The position numbers and the translations under genes are program-made. The notes under the pieces were generated by a model. The model saw only the letters and a program-made list of their open reading frames with translations. It was not told the DNA's origin and ran no database searches. Of a stretch of 64,000 nucleotides of DNA, positions 55,671-64,000 are shown one piece after another. The stretch's first letter is position 1; each line of letters starts with the position of its first letter. Origin of the DNA: Rhodovulum marinum (GTDB lineage: Bacteria > Pseudomonadota > Alphaproteobacteria > Rhodobacterales > Rhodobacteraceae); contig NZ_SLXP01000003.1 of NCBI RefSeq assembly GCF_004343075.1, positions 248,001 through 312,000 on the forward strand. The letters run 5' to 3'.

Positions 55671-56999
55671 TCAGCGGAAAGCGTGGAGTTGCCCGCGGGT
55701 CGAGACGACGTAAAGCGTGCCGCCCGCCACCACCGGCCGCGAGGCCGCCCCGCCCGGCAGTTCGACCGACCCAAGCTGGGCGCCGGATTCGGGGCTGAAC
55801 GCGCGCATCAGGCCGTCATCGGACGCCACCCAAAGCCGCCCACCCGCCAGAACCGGGCCGTAATGGGCATAGACCGCCTTGCGCCGCTTGACCTTCTGCT
55901 TGGTGAAATAGGGCAGATCGACGGCCCAGACGGTTTCCCCGCTATCCGCATCCAGCCGGACAAGCTGGGCCTGGTCGGACACCAGGAACACCGCGCCGCC
56001 CACTGGCACCACGGCCCCGTAGGCGCCTTCCTCGGCAGTCCAGATCCGTTCGCCGGACGCTGCGTCAAGCGCCACCGCGCGGCCCGACTGGTTGCCGGTG
56101 TACAGCACATCGCCCGCGATCACCGGGTCGGCAACGATATCGGTCACCGTGGCATAGACGAACCCGCGCCGCTGCCCCGCAACCGAGGCCTGCCAGACCC
56201 GCACGCCCGACTGGCGCAGCGTCGCCACCAGTTCGGCCGATCCGAACGGGAACACCGCCAGCCGGTCGGACACCGCCGGTGCCGCCGCGCCCACCATCCC
56301 CGACGGCGCCGGCGTGCCCGGCAGCTGCCATTGCACGCGGCCATCCTCGGCGCGCACCGCCCAGGCGCGGCTGTCGCGGCTGACCACATAGACCATGCCG
56401 TCGCGATAGGTCGGCGCCCCGGTCACCGGCGCGTCGGTGCGCTGGGTCCACAACGTGGCCCCCGTGGCCGGGTCGAGCGCGACCAGTTCACCGAACCCCG
56501 TCGTCGCGAAAAGCCGCCCGTCGCCAAGGGCAAGCCCGCCGCCCGACGCATCCCGCGTGCGTTCCGAAGGCGGGGTCAGGTCCGCCGTCCACAGCACCGC
56601 GCCGCCGGTCGAAACCGCGCTGACGCGGCTTTGGGAATCAAGCGTGTAGACCGTGCCGCCGGCTACCACGGGGCTTGCGGTGATCCGGTGGCGCCGGGTG
56701 TTGCCCTGGCCGATGCTGGCCGACCAGACCCGCTGCGGCGTGGCCGACAGCGCCGCGTGTTCGGGCAGGTGCGCGGCGTTGCCACCGGGCTGGGGATGAT
56801 CGGCGCGCGTCACCGGCGCCGGCAGCGTGATCGCGACCGACGCGGCCGCTTCGGCACCGTCCTCTGCCACACCGGCGCCTTCCAGGCCCAACGCCTCGCG
56901 CACGCCGAGCCGTTCGCCCGGGAGGATCAGCTCCTTCTGGCCACAGCCTGCCAAAAGCGCAAGCGCGGCCAGGGTTCCGACTGCATGAGCGAATTTCAA
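55671..56999 (-). CDS. bamB: Outer membrane assembly lipoprotein BamB-like (PQQ beta-propeller)
   Basis: 442-residue lipoprotein: signal peptide ending in the lipobox LLAGCG (Cys about 19), then an eight-bladed propeller built from repeats of the G-x-V-Y/A-x-D-x-x-x-G-x-x-x-W type (GTVYTLDSQSRVSAVSTGGAVLW, GDRLFA, GDVLYTGNQSGRAVALDAASG). It is the BamB subunit of the beta-barrel assembly machine. The start is a TTG at 56999 with AAAGGG seven bases upstream; an ATG further up would place the signal peptide internally. Between yfgM and der, the standard order. Confidence 0.93.
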   Translation of the reverse strand: MKFAHAVGTLAALALLAGCGQKELILPGERLGVREALGLEGAGVAEDGAEAAASVAITLPAPVTRADHPQPGGNAAHLPEHAALSATPQRVWSASIGQGNTRRHRITASPVVAGGTVYTLDSQSRVSAVSTGGAVLWTADLTPPSERTRDASGGGLALGDGRLFATTGFGELVALDPATGATLWTQRTDAPVTGAPTYRDGMVYVVSRDSRAWAVRAEDGRVQWQLPGTPAPSGMVGAAAPAVSDRLAVFPFGSAELVATLRQSGVRVWQASVAGQRRGFVYATVTDIVADPVIAGDVLYTGNQSGRAVALDAASGERIWTAEEGAYGAVVPVGGAVFLVSDQAQLVRLDADSGETVWAVDLPYFTKQKVKRRKAVYAHYGPVLAGGRLWVASDDGLMRAFSPESGAQLGSVELPGGAASRPVVAGGTLYVVSTRGQLHAFR

Positions 57000-57036
57000 C
57001 GCACGACCCTTTCGTCCAGGAATACCGCGCGGCGGC

Positions 57037-57690
57037 TCAGCCCTCGTCGGGCACGCCGCCGAGGGCCACAATCAACTGACTGGCCCGCTGACGCAAGCCC
57101 GCGCTGCTGCCTGCATCCTCGACCAGCGCGACAAGGTGGCCCAGCGCGGCCTCGGTGTTACCGGCGTCGATCTGCGCCAGCGCCATCTGCTCCAGCGCCA
57201 GCGGCCGATAGGGGCGCCCGGGCTCTGCCAACGGCGCCAAGGTTTCCAGCCGCGCCGCGGGGTCCGCGTCCCGCCCCTCGATCATCACCAGCTTCAGCGC
57301 CGCAAGCTGCGTATAGTGCAGCGGCAGCGACGCGTCGTCTGCCATCGCGCGCAGCGCCGCGGCGGCTTCGGCGGCGCCGGCGCCCTCGCCGGTTTCGCCC
57401 GCGGCCAGCAATGTCACCAGCGCCCGCGCCTCGCCCTCCACCGGCAGCGCCTCCAGCGCCCCGACCCGGGCCGCCGCGTCCGGCGCCTCCAGCGCGGCAA
57501 GGATGCCATCGCCCAGCGCCTGCGCCGCCGCCTCCTCGCGTGCGATGCGCCATTCCCGCCAGCTTGCCCCGCCCACCAGCACCAGCACCGCCAGCACCGC
57601 GATCCACCCGTACCGGCGCATCCAGGCGAAAAGCCGGTCGCGCCGCACCTCTTCGGTGACTTCCTCGATGAAACTGTCGGGGTTGCTCAT
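57037..57690 (-). CDS. YfgM-like tetratricopeptide membrane protein
   Basis: 217-residue protein with a short cytosolic N-terminus (SNPDSFIEEVTEEVRRDRLF), one helix (about 28-44) and a periplasmic TPR-like domain. Relatives (YfgM, DUF2133) interact with the Sec translocon and periplasmic chaperones. It precedes bamB by 37 bases; yfgM-bamB-der is a widely conserved order. Confidence 0.92.
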   Translation of the reverse strand: MSNPDSFIEEVTEEVRRDRLFAWMRRYGWIAVLAVLVLVGGASWREWRIAREEAAAQALGDGILAALEAPDAAARVGALEALPVEGEARALVTLLAAGETGEGAGAAEAAAALRAMADDASLPLHYTQLAALKLVMIEGRDADPAARLETLAPLAEPGRPYRPLALEQMALAQIDAGNTEAALGHLVALVEDAGSSAGLRQRASQLIVALGGVPDEG

Positions 57691-57822
57691 GCTGCCTCGC
57701 TGGGGCGTTCCGCCGGTCGGCCGCGGCCGTTCCGGCCTCTCTTAGCGCAGTGAACGCGCCGTTGCCAAGCCCTGCGGCCGAACCCTGGTCAGACTTGAAC
57801 GGAGAGAGGTTCCACTGTAATC

Positions 57823-57838
57823 TGAACCAATTGGTTCA
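57823..57838. promoter_or_regulatory. Perfect 16-bp palindrome, probable repressor operator of the RND efflux genes
   Basis: TGAACCAATTGGTTCA reads the same on both strands. It lies 86 bases before the adaptor ATG. Just upstream is a possible promoter, TTGAAC (57795-57800) and TAATCT (57818-57823), 17 bases apart, so the palindrome covers the start site. That is the usual layout for TetR-family control of efflux operons. No tetR gene is in the window. The palindrome is certain, its role inferred. Confidence 0.6.
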
Positions 57839-57923
57839 CCCGATTGCTACGGCCCCCACCTTGGCTGGGGCATCGGTGCGGAACGCCGCCGCCGCCGAAA
57901 CCGACGAAAGAGGCAGAACCCGA

Positions 57924-59135
57924 ATGCGTTGGATCTCGATGCTCACCGCGGTGCTGGTGACGCTGAGCCTCTATCTTTTACTGATGCAGCGCGACCGCGT
58001 GATGGCCTTCGCGGGGGCCGAGCCGGTGGCCGCGGACGTCCAGACACCCGCGACCGAGGCCGAACGGCGCGTCTCCGTCGTTGTGCAGAAAAGCGCGGCG
58101 CAACAGGTGCAGGGCGCGGTGCGCGTGCGCGGCGAAACCCGGGCCGCCCGCCAGGTCGAGGTGCGCGCCGAAACCAGCGGCCGGGTGATCTCGGAACCGC
58201 TGCGCAAGGGCGCCACCGTGGCCGAGGGCGACACGCTCTGCCGGCTCGATCCCGGGACGCGGGAATCGACACTGGCCCAGGCCGAAGCGGCCCTGGCCGA
58301 GGCCCGCGCGCGCCTGCCGGTCGCCCGCGCCACCGTCACCCAGGCCGAGGCCCAGCTTGACGAGGCCCGGATCAACGACCGTGCCGCGCGCCGTCTGGCC
58401 GAAGGCGGCTTTGCCTCGGACACCCGCGTCGCGGGCACACAGTCGGCGGTCAGCGCGGCAGAGGCGGCACTGGTCTCGGCGCAGGCCGGGCTCGAGACCG
58501 CGCAAACCGCGATCCGCACCGCCGAGGCGAATGTCGCGACCGCGCGCAAGGAAATCGAGCGGCTGACCATCACCGCCCCGTTCGCCGGGCTGCTGGACGA
58601 CGACGCCGCCGAATTGGGCGCGCTGCTTCAGCCCGGCGCGCTTTGCGCGACCGTGATCCAGCTCGATCCGATCCACCTGGTCGGCTACGTGCCCGAAACC
58701 GAACTCGACCTGATCGAGACCGGCGCCCTGGCGGGCGGCCGCTTTGCCTCGGGCCGCGAGGTTATGGGTCGCGTGTCCTATGTCGCGCGCACCGCCGACG
58801 AGGCCACGCGCACCTTCCGCGTCGAAATCGAGGTCGAGAACGCCAAGGGCACGATCCGCGCCGGCCAGACCGTCGAGATCGGCATCGTCGCCCCGGCCGA
58901 AACCGCGCATCTGGTGCCGCAATCGGCCCTGACACTGGACGACCAGGGCCGCCTTGGCGTCCGGCTTGCCGATGACGGCGTCGCCCGCTTCGCCCCGATT
59001 TCCGTTCTGCGCGACACGATCGACGGGTTCTGGGTGACCGGCCTGCCGGACCTGGCCGAGGTGATCGTCGTCGGCCAGGAATTCGTGACCGACGGCGTGC
59101 CCATCGCCGTCACCTATCGCGAGACGCCCGAATGA
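57924..59135 (+). CDS. RND efflux periplasmic adaptor (membrane fusion protein)
   Basis: 403 residues: N-terminal helix (about 5-24), then the barrel-sandwich hybrid with VEVRAETSGRVISEPLRKGATV, a coiled-coil hairpin rich in Ala/Glu (about 110-200), the lipoyl half LTITAPFAGLLDDDAAELGALLQPG and the beta-barrel. It links the inner-membrane pump to an outer-membrane channel, not encoded here. The ATG at 57924 is preferred because the longer frame to 57750 would cover the palindromic operator. Stop and permease start overlap (ATGA). Confidence 0.93.
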   Translation: MRWISMLTAVLVTLSLYLLLMQRDRVMAFAGAEPVAADVQTPATEAERRVSVVVQKSAAQQVQGAVRVRGETRAARQVEVRAETSGRVISEPLRKGATVAEGDTLCRLDPGTRESTLAQAEAALAEARARLPVARATVTQAEAQLDEARINDRAARRLAEGGFASDTRVAGTQSAVSAAEAALVSAQAGLETAQTAIRTAEANVATARKEIERLTITAPFAGLLDDDAAELGALLQPGALCATVIQLDPIHLVGYVPETELDLIETGALAGGRFASGREVMGRVSYVARTADEATRTFRVEIEVENAKGTIRAGQTVEIGIVAPAETAHLVPQSALTLDDQGRLGVRLADDGVARFAPISVLRDTIDGFWVTGLPDLAEVIVVGQEFVTDGVPIAVTYRETPE

Positions 59136-62100
59136 CCGGGATCATCGACTGGGCTGCCGCGCGGGCCCGCATGGTCGTGGCCTTCGTGATCCTGTCGATC
59201 GTGGCCGGCGCGCTTGCCTACGTGGAACTGCCGAAAGAGGGCGAGCCGGATATCGAGATCCCCGCGCTCTTCATCTCGGTGCCCTTCCCCGGCATCTCGG
59301 CCGAGGACGCCGAGAAGCTGTTGGTCAAACCCATGGAAACCGAGCTGTCGGACCTCGACGGGCTCGATTCCATGACCGCGACCGCGCGCGAGGGGTTTGC
59401 CGCCGTCGCCCTCGAATTCGAATTCGGCTGGGACAAGACCAAGATCATCGCCGACGTGCGCGACCGGATGAACACCGCCGAGGCCAAGTTCCCCGACGGC
59501 GCCGAGAAATACACGATCACCGAGATCAACTTCTCGGAATTCCCGATCATCATCGTGAACCTGTCCGGCCCGCTGCCCGAACGCACGCTGCTGCGCGTGG
59601 CGCAGGACCTGCAGGACCGTCTGGAAGGGCTGGAACCGGTCCTGGACGTGGCGCTGGCCGGCCATCGCGACGAGATGGTCGAGGTGACGATCGACCCGTT
59701 GCGGCTTGAATCCTACAACGTCACCGCGGGCGAATTGATCGAGGTCGTTCGCAACAACAACCAGCTGATCGCCGCGGGCGAGGTCGACGCGCCCGGCGGC
59801 ACCTTCGCGGTCAAGATCCCCTCCTCTTTCGACGACGTGCAGGACGTCTACGCCCTGCCGGTCAAGGTGAACGGCGACCGCGTGGTGACGCTGGGCGACC
59901 TTGCGGAAATCCGGCTCACCTTCGAGGACCGGACGTCCACCGCACGGTTCAACGGCGAACCCACCGTCGCGCTTCAGATCGTCAAGCGGCGCGGTTTCAA
60001 CATCATCGACACGGCCGACTTGATCCGCACCGAGGTCGACGCAGCCCGCGCCGCCTGGCCCGCCGACCTGCGCGAGGCGGTGATCGTCGGCACCTCGAAC
60101 GACCAGTCCCACACCGTTGAATCGATGGTGCGCCAACTCGAAGGGTCGGTGCTGACCGCCATCGCGCTCGTGATGATCGTGGTGCTGGCGTTTCTCGGCA
60201 CGCGCTCGGCCCTGCTGGTCGGCTTCGCGATCCCGACATCTTTCCTGTTGTGCTTCGTCCTGCTGGGCGCGATGGACGTGGCGGTCAACAACATCGTCAT
60301 GTTCGGCCTGATCCTGGCCGTGGGCATGCTGGTCGACGGCGCCATCGTGGTGGTCGAATATGCCGACCGGCGCATCTCCGAAGGCACCGGGCCGATGCAC
60401 GCCTTCGCCGAGGCCGCCAAGCGGATGTTCTGGCCCATCGTCAGCTCCACCGCGACGACGCTCTGCGCCTTTCTGCCGATGCTGTTCTGGCCGGGCGTCC
60501 CGGGCGAGTTCATGGGGATGCTGCCGGTCACGCTGATCTTCGTGCTCTCGGCCAGCCTCATGGTGGCGCTCGTGTACCTGCCGGTGGTGGGCGGCGTGGC
60601 GGGACGGTTCTCTCGGATCCTGTGGCGCGTCACCGCGCAGGTGCGCCCCTGGCCGATGGCCGCGCGCATCGCGCTGATGGCGGCGGGGCTGGGCCTGGCG
60701 TTCTTCGCCGCGATGCGGATGCTGAATCCCGCCTGGCCGGCGCCCTCGGCCGGGCCGCAGGGGCTGACCGATATCCTGCCCGGCGTGATCTTGTTCATGG
60801 GCGCACTGGTCCTGTGCTCGATCGGGGTCAACGCGCTGCGCCACCCGCGCAAGCAGCCCGTCAAGGCGGGCTACCGGCGCACGCCCGTTGGCCGGTTCAT
60901 CATGTTCATCGTCGGCAACCCGGTGATGCCGCTGGTAGCCGTGGCGGGGGTTCTGGCCTTCGTCGTCTCGGTCTTCCTGTATTTCGGCAAGCACAACAAC
61001 GGCGTCGAATTCTTCGTCGAAAGCGAGCCGGAGCAGGCCATCGTTTACGTGCGTGCCCGCGGCAACCTCTCGCTGGACGAGAAGGACGCGCTGGTGCGCA
61101 AGGCCGAACGCATCGTGCTGGCCGAACCGGGCGTGCGCAACGTCTTCGCCTTCGCCGGCGAGGGCGGGCTGAACCAGAACACCGGCGGCGCGAACCCGCC
61201 ACTGGACACGATCGGACAGATCCAGATCGAACTGATCCCCTGGGACGACCGCGCCGACCGCCCCGATCTCGACGGGAACCTCGTGCTCGACCGCATCCAG
61301 GCCCGGTTGGCGGAACTGCCCGGCATCCGCACCGAGATCCTTGATCTCTCGATGGGCCCCGCCTCGGCCAAGCCCGTGCACCTGCGCCTCATGGGCGAGG
61401 ACTGGGAGGCGCTGACCGCCGCCACCGAGAAAGTCATCGAAAAGTTCGAGACCACCGAGGGCTTGCGAGACCTCGAGGACACCCTGCCCCTGCCCGGCAT
61501 CGACTGGCAGATCGACGTCGATGTCGAAGCGGCAGGCCGCTTCGGCGCCTCGGCCGCGACCGTCGGCGCGATGGTGCAACTGGTGACGCGCGGCATCCTG
61601 CTCGACACGATGCGCGTGCCCTCCTCGGACGAGGAGATCGACATCCGCGCCCGCCTGCCCGAAGGCGACCGGCTGCTGTCAACGCTCGACACGCTGAAGG
61701 TGCGCACCTCCGAAGGGCTGGTGCCGCTTTCGAACTTCATCACGCGGCAGCCGGTCGAAAAGTTGGGTCGGATCAACCGCGTCGACGGCACCCGCTATTT
61801 CGAGGTCAAGGCCGGCGTGGCCGACGGGCTGACCAATGCCGATGGCGCGCCGATCACCCCCACCGAACGCATCGCGCTGCTGACCGAGTGGCTCGACACC
61901 ACCGACCTGCCCGCGGGCGTGACCTGGGAATGGACCGGCGACCAGGAAGACCAGGCGGAATCCTCGGCCTTCCTGTCCAAGGCGTTCGGCGCGGCGCTGG
62001 GGCTTATGTTCATCATCCTGCTGGCGCAGTTCAACAGCTTCTACAACGCGGTCCTCGTGCTTCTGGCTGTCGTGCTGTCCGCGACCGGCGTGCTGATCGG

Positions 62101-62710
62101 GATGATCGTGATGAACCAGCCGTTCTCGATCATTATGACCGGCACGGGGATCGTGGCGCTGGCCGGCATCGTGGTGAACAACAACATCGTGCTGATCGAC
62201 ACCTACCAGGAATACGCCCGCTACATGCCCCGGATCGAGGCCATCGTGCGCACCGTCGAGATGCGCCTGCGCCCCGTTCTGCTGACCACCGTCACCACCA
62301 TGGCGGGTCTGTCCTCGATGATGCTGGGGGTCAGCTTCGACTTCCTCAACGGCGGCTACACCGTCGACAGCCCGACGGCGCTGTGGTGGAAACAGCTCGC
62401 CACCGCGGTGGTCTTCGGGCTGGGGATCGCGACGCTTCTGACGCTGGTCTTCACGCCGTCGCTGCTGGCGATCCGGGAATGGTTCTGGGCGGGCGTCTAC
62501 GGCTCGTTCCGGCGGCTGCGGGCGGCATTGGGCGGCCCCGACAGTGCCGCCGCGCGGGAACTGGCGCTGAACCATGCCGCCCGCGGCATAGGCTCGCCGC
62601 AATTGCTGTGGTCGGACCTGCCCCCCGACTGCCCCGAACCGGGCGCCGACACCCTGCACCCCGACCCGACCGACGAGGGTGGGCGCCAGCCGCTGCGCGC
62701 GGCAGAATAG
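59132..62710 (+). CDS. RND efflux permease (HAE-type), with extra hydrophobic insert
   Basis: 1192-residue proton-driven exporter of the AcrB superfamily; usual length is about 1030-1050. It has TM1 AARARMVVAFVILSIVAGAL, the porter domains, TM4 with a single Asp in LAVGMLVDGAIVVVEYADRR (AcrB has a pair), and the second-half TM10 GIVALAGIVVNNNIVLIDTYQ, where AcrB has the relay Lys and this protein has Asn. Between TM6 and the second repeat (about 500-600) is an extra section with two hydrophobic stretches (MAARIALMAAGLGLAFFAAM and DILPGVILFMGALVLCSIGV). Substrate unknown. Confidence 0.93.
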   Translation: MTGIIDWAAARARMVVAFVILSIVAGALAYVELPKEGEPDIEIPALFISVPFPGISAEDAEKLLVKPMETELSDLDGLDSMTATAREGFAAVALEFEFGWDKTKIIADVRDRMNTAEAKFPDGAEKYTITEINFSEFPIIIVNLSGPLPERTLLRVAQDLQDRLEGLEPVLDVALAGHRDEMVEVTIDPLRLESYNVTAGELIEVVRNNNQLIAAGEVDAPGGTFAVKIPSSFDDVQDVYALPVKVNGDRVVTLGDLAEIRLTFEDRTSTARFNGEPTVALQIVKRRGFNIIDTADLIRTEVDAARAAWPADLREAVIVGTSNDQSHTVESMVRQLEGSVLTAIALVMIVVLAFLGTRSALLVGFAIPTSFLLCFVLLGAMDVAVNNIVMFGLILAVGMLVDGAIVVVEYADRRISEGTGPMHAFAEAAKRMFWPIVSSTATTLCAFLPMLFWPGVPGEFMGMLPVTLIFVLSASLMVALVYLPVVGGVAGRFSRILWRVTAQVRPWPMAARIALMAAGLGLAFFAAMRMLNPAWPAPSAGPQGLTDILPGVILFMGALVLCSIGVNALRHPRKQPVKAGYRRTPVGRFIMFIVGNPVMPLVAVAGVLAFVVSVFLYFGKHNNGVEFFVESEPEQAIVYVRARGNLSLDEKDALVRKAERIVLAEPGVRNVFAFAGEGGLNQNTGGANPPLDTIGQIQIELIPWDDRADRPDLDGNLVLDRIQARLAELPGIRTEILDLSMGPASAKPVHLRLMGEDWEALTAATEKVIEKFETTEGLRDLEDTLPLPGIDWQIDVDVEAAGRFGASAATVGAMVQLVTRGILLDTMRVPSSDEEIDIRARLPEGDRLLSTLDTLKVRTSEGLVPLSNFITRQPVEKLGRINRVDGTRYFEVKAGVADGLTNADGAPITPTERIALLTEWLDTTDLPAGVTWEWTGDQEDQAESSAFLSKAFGAALGLMFIILLAQFNSFYNAVLVLLAVVLSATGVLIGMIVMNQPFSIIMTGTGIVALAGIVVNNNIVLIDTYQEYARYMPRIEAIVRTVEMRLRPVLLTTVTTMAGLSSMMLGVSFDFLNGGYTVDSPTALWWKQLATAVVFGLGIATLLTLVFTPSLLAIREWFWAGVYGSFRRLRAALGGPDSAAARELALNHAARGIGSPQLLWSDLPPDCPEPGADTLHPDPTDEGGRQPLRAAE

Positions 62711-62732
62711 ACACCGGATCGACCGGGCCGCG

Positions 62733-63587
62733 TCAGGCGAACAGGTAATACAGGCCGATCGCCGCGACGATCACCGCCATGACCGCCTGCAGGATGCCGT
62801 TGCGCAAGGCCCGGTTGACCTGCGGCCCAGACATGGCGCCGATGACCGTGCCGATCGCCAGCGGGATCAGCAAACCGACATCGATCTGCGCCCCCAAGGC
62901 CACGAAATTCCCGATCGACATCACCAGCGCGATACCGATGGCGATCGCCGCGGTGGCCGGGATGATGTGCATCGGCATCCCCAGCACGGCCACCATGTAG
63001 GGCACCAGCAGAAAGCCGCCCCCCACGCCGAAGATCGAGGCGGCCATCGCGATCCCCGCCCCGGCCAGAAGCGGCGACCAGACCGGGATGCGGAACCGGC
63101 TGTCACCATAGTCGAACGACAGCGCCCCGCCCGAGAACCGGGTGCCCGTGACCGCCAGTCCCGGCACGGGGCCGGCCGGGGCACCCGCCACGGGCGCCGG
63201 GTTGCCGCCTCGGTACAGGGTCCAGGTGATCTGCGCGGCGATGGCCAGCGTCAGCCCCCCGAAAAGCGGCCGGAACGCCGTCATGTCCGACAGGTAAAGC
63301 GTGGACAGCGTACTGCCCAGATAGGCACCGACCAGCCCGCCGCCGCCCAGCATCAAGCCCAATGGCCAGACCAGCGCCGAGCGGCGCAGATAGCGCGGCA
63401 CGAAGATCAGTACCGCCGTCAGAACGATGATCTGCGTCATCGGCTTGACGCTGTTCGGCTCGGTCACACCGAACAGCGTGATAAGCCCGAACGAGGTCAG
63501 GATGCCGCCCGCCGCCCCGATCGAGGAAAAGACACCCCCCGCGAAGACGCCCCAGCCCAGGCACGCCATGAACATCAGCATGTCCAC
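62733..63587 (-). CDS. TauE/SafE family sulfite exporter-like permease
   Basis: 284-residue membrane protein with about eight helices in two halves, each with the family Gly-rich motif: GGVFSSIGAAGGILTSFGL and ASIFGVGGGFLLVPYMV. Family members export sulfite or organosulfonates or act as anion permeases; no sulfur genes are nearby. The start is probably the GTG at 63587 (AGGGG six bases upstream); the ATG two codons later is possible. Convergent with the RND permease. Confidence 0.9.
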   Translation of the reverse strand: MDMLMFMACLGWGVFAGGVFSSIGAAGGILTSFGLITLFGVTEPNSVKPMTQIIVLTAVLIFVPRYLRRSALVWPLGLMLGGGGLVGAYLGSTLSTLYLSDMTAFRPLFGGLTLAIAAQITWTLYRGGNPAPVAGAPAGPVPGLAVTGTRFSGGALSFDYGDSRFRIPVWSPLLAGAGIAMAASIFGVGGGFLLVPYMVAVLGMPMHIIPATAAIAIGIALVMSIGNFVALGAQIDVGLLIPLAIGTVIGAMSGPQVNRALRNGILQAVMAVIVAAIGLYYLFA

Positions 63588-63768
63588 GCCATTCCCCTTC
63601 CCCGCCTCGCCCGGCGCCCCCGCGCGGCCCGGGTGCGTTCCCTGCCCTTGCAGCGCGGGTCCGCAGCCCCTGGCCACGGCCACACGACGCCCCGCGCATC
63701 ATTGGTATCACGGAACGCCAAGACAACCTTTTTCGTCCCGAACCGGCGCCGCCCCGCGCGGCCGCGTC

Positions 63769-64000
63769 TCAGGCCGCGGCGATATCCTCGTCCTCGCCGG
63801 CCTGCTGGCGCTGCCACATCGCGGCATAGCGCCCGGCGCGCGCGACCAGCGCCTCGTGGGTGCCGCGCTCGACCACGCGACCCTCTTCCAGCACCACGAT
63901 CTCGTCGGCATCGACGATGGTCGACAACCGGTGCGCGATGGCGATCACCGTGCGCCCCTCGCCCATCGCCTTGAGTTGCGCCTGGATGCCCGCCTCGGTC
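63769..64000 (-). CDS. ABC transporter ATP-binding/permease, C-terminal end only
   Basis: The last 76 residues of an ABC exporter; the gene continues beyond the window. The H-loop is [22 protein letters not shown], read over about 20 residues around 63900-63950, followed by [21 protein letters not shown], typical of half-transporters of the MsbA/Atm1 type with the ATPase domain at the C-terminus. Substrate cannot be told. The 181 bases between it and the TauE gene show nothing. Confidence 0.85.
   Translation of the reverse strand, partial: TEAGIQAQLKAMGEGRTVIAIAHRLSTIVDADEIVVLEEGRVVERGTHEALVARAGRYAAMWQRQQAGEDEDIAAA

Noticed and set aside
59114-61579. 821-codon open frame antisense to the RND permease
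   Set aside because: Same cause; the product is rich in His, Gln, Arg and Asp, typical of shadow translation, and the sense frame is a clear RND pump.

Overview
The window is high-GC, gene-dense chromosomal DNA of an alphaproteobacterium of the Rhodobacteraceae (Roseobacter/Rhodobacter group). This rests on the Rhodobacter-type gene transfer agent head genes at the left edge, the families and gene orders seen (acpP-fabF-mltG, rpsF-rpsR-rplI, glnB-glnA, ccmA-ccmB-ccmC-ccmD-ccmG, yajC-secD-secF, der-bamB-yfgM), DUF6314 beside purB, and very strong G/C bias at third codon positions. I cannot name the genus or species. Almost everything is core housekeeping. There is no CRISPR array, no insertion sequence, no rRNA operon and only one tRNA.

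Left part (1-19300). The 5' end of a gene transfer agent cluster runs off the edge: portal (partial), large terminase and small terminase, read leftwards from a good sigma-70-like promoter that sits upstream of an intrinsic terminator. To its right, on the same strand, are mltG, fabF, acpP, fabG and fabD (fatty acid initiation and elongation plus a cell-wall lytic transglycosylase) and a glycosyltransferase. Then come the ribosomal operon rpsF-rpsR-rplI (+), trigger factor and tRNA-Leu(UAG) (-), the NAD(P)HX repair enzyme (-), the nitrogen pair glnB-glnA (+), a roseobacter-type small membrane protein, and a two-gene unit of a SAM methyltransferase and a DUF3445 heme-dependent N-demethylase-like protein.

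Middle part (19300-38500). An alpha/beta hydrolase-OsmC fusion, a PuuD-like glutamine amidotransferase, a DUF2256 zinc-ribbon protein with a photolyase, aminopeptidase N, an acyltransferase, an SDR protein whose catalytic Tyr/Lys are replaced, a ParA-like ATPase, a tandem universal stress protein, release factor 3, BioY, DUF6314 and purB. Then follows a markedly less GC-rich four-gene cassette (34105-37634): GtrB-type glycosyltransferase, methyltransferase, GtrA-type membrane protein and a polytopic GT-C-like protein. All four genes overlap, and the cassette looks like an acquired surface-glycan modification module. It is the most accessory-looking part of the window.

Right part (38340-64000). 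A small secreted Cys-containing protein, a solitary FliG-like protein, an LpxL-type acyltransferase, a DUF1223 thiol protein, aconitase, the cytochrome c maturation cluster, an Mth938-like protein, SecF-SecD-YajC, a trypsin-like protease, seryl-tRNA synthetase, a TspO-like membrane protein, Der-BamB-YfgM (ribosome and outer-membrane assembly), an RND efflux adaptor/permease pair behind a perfect 16-bp palindrome (probable repressor operator), a TauE/SafE permease, and the C-terminus of an ABC exporter that runs off the right edge.
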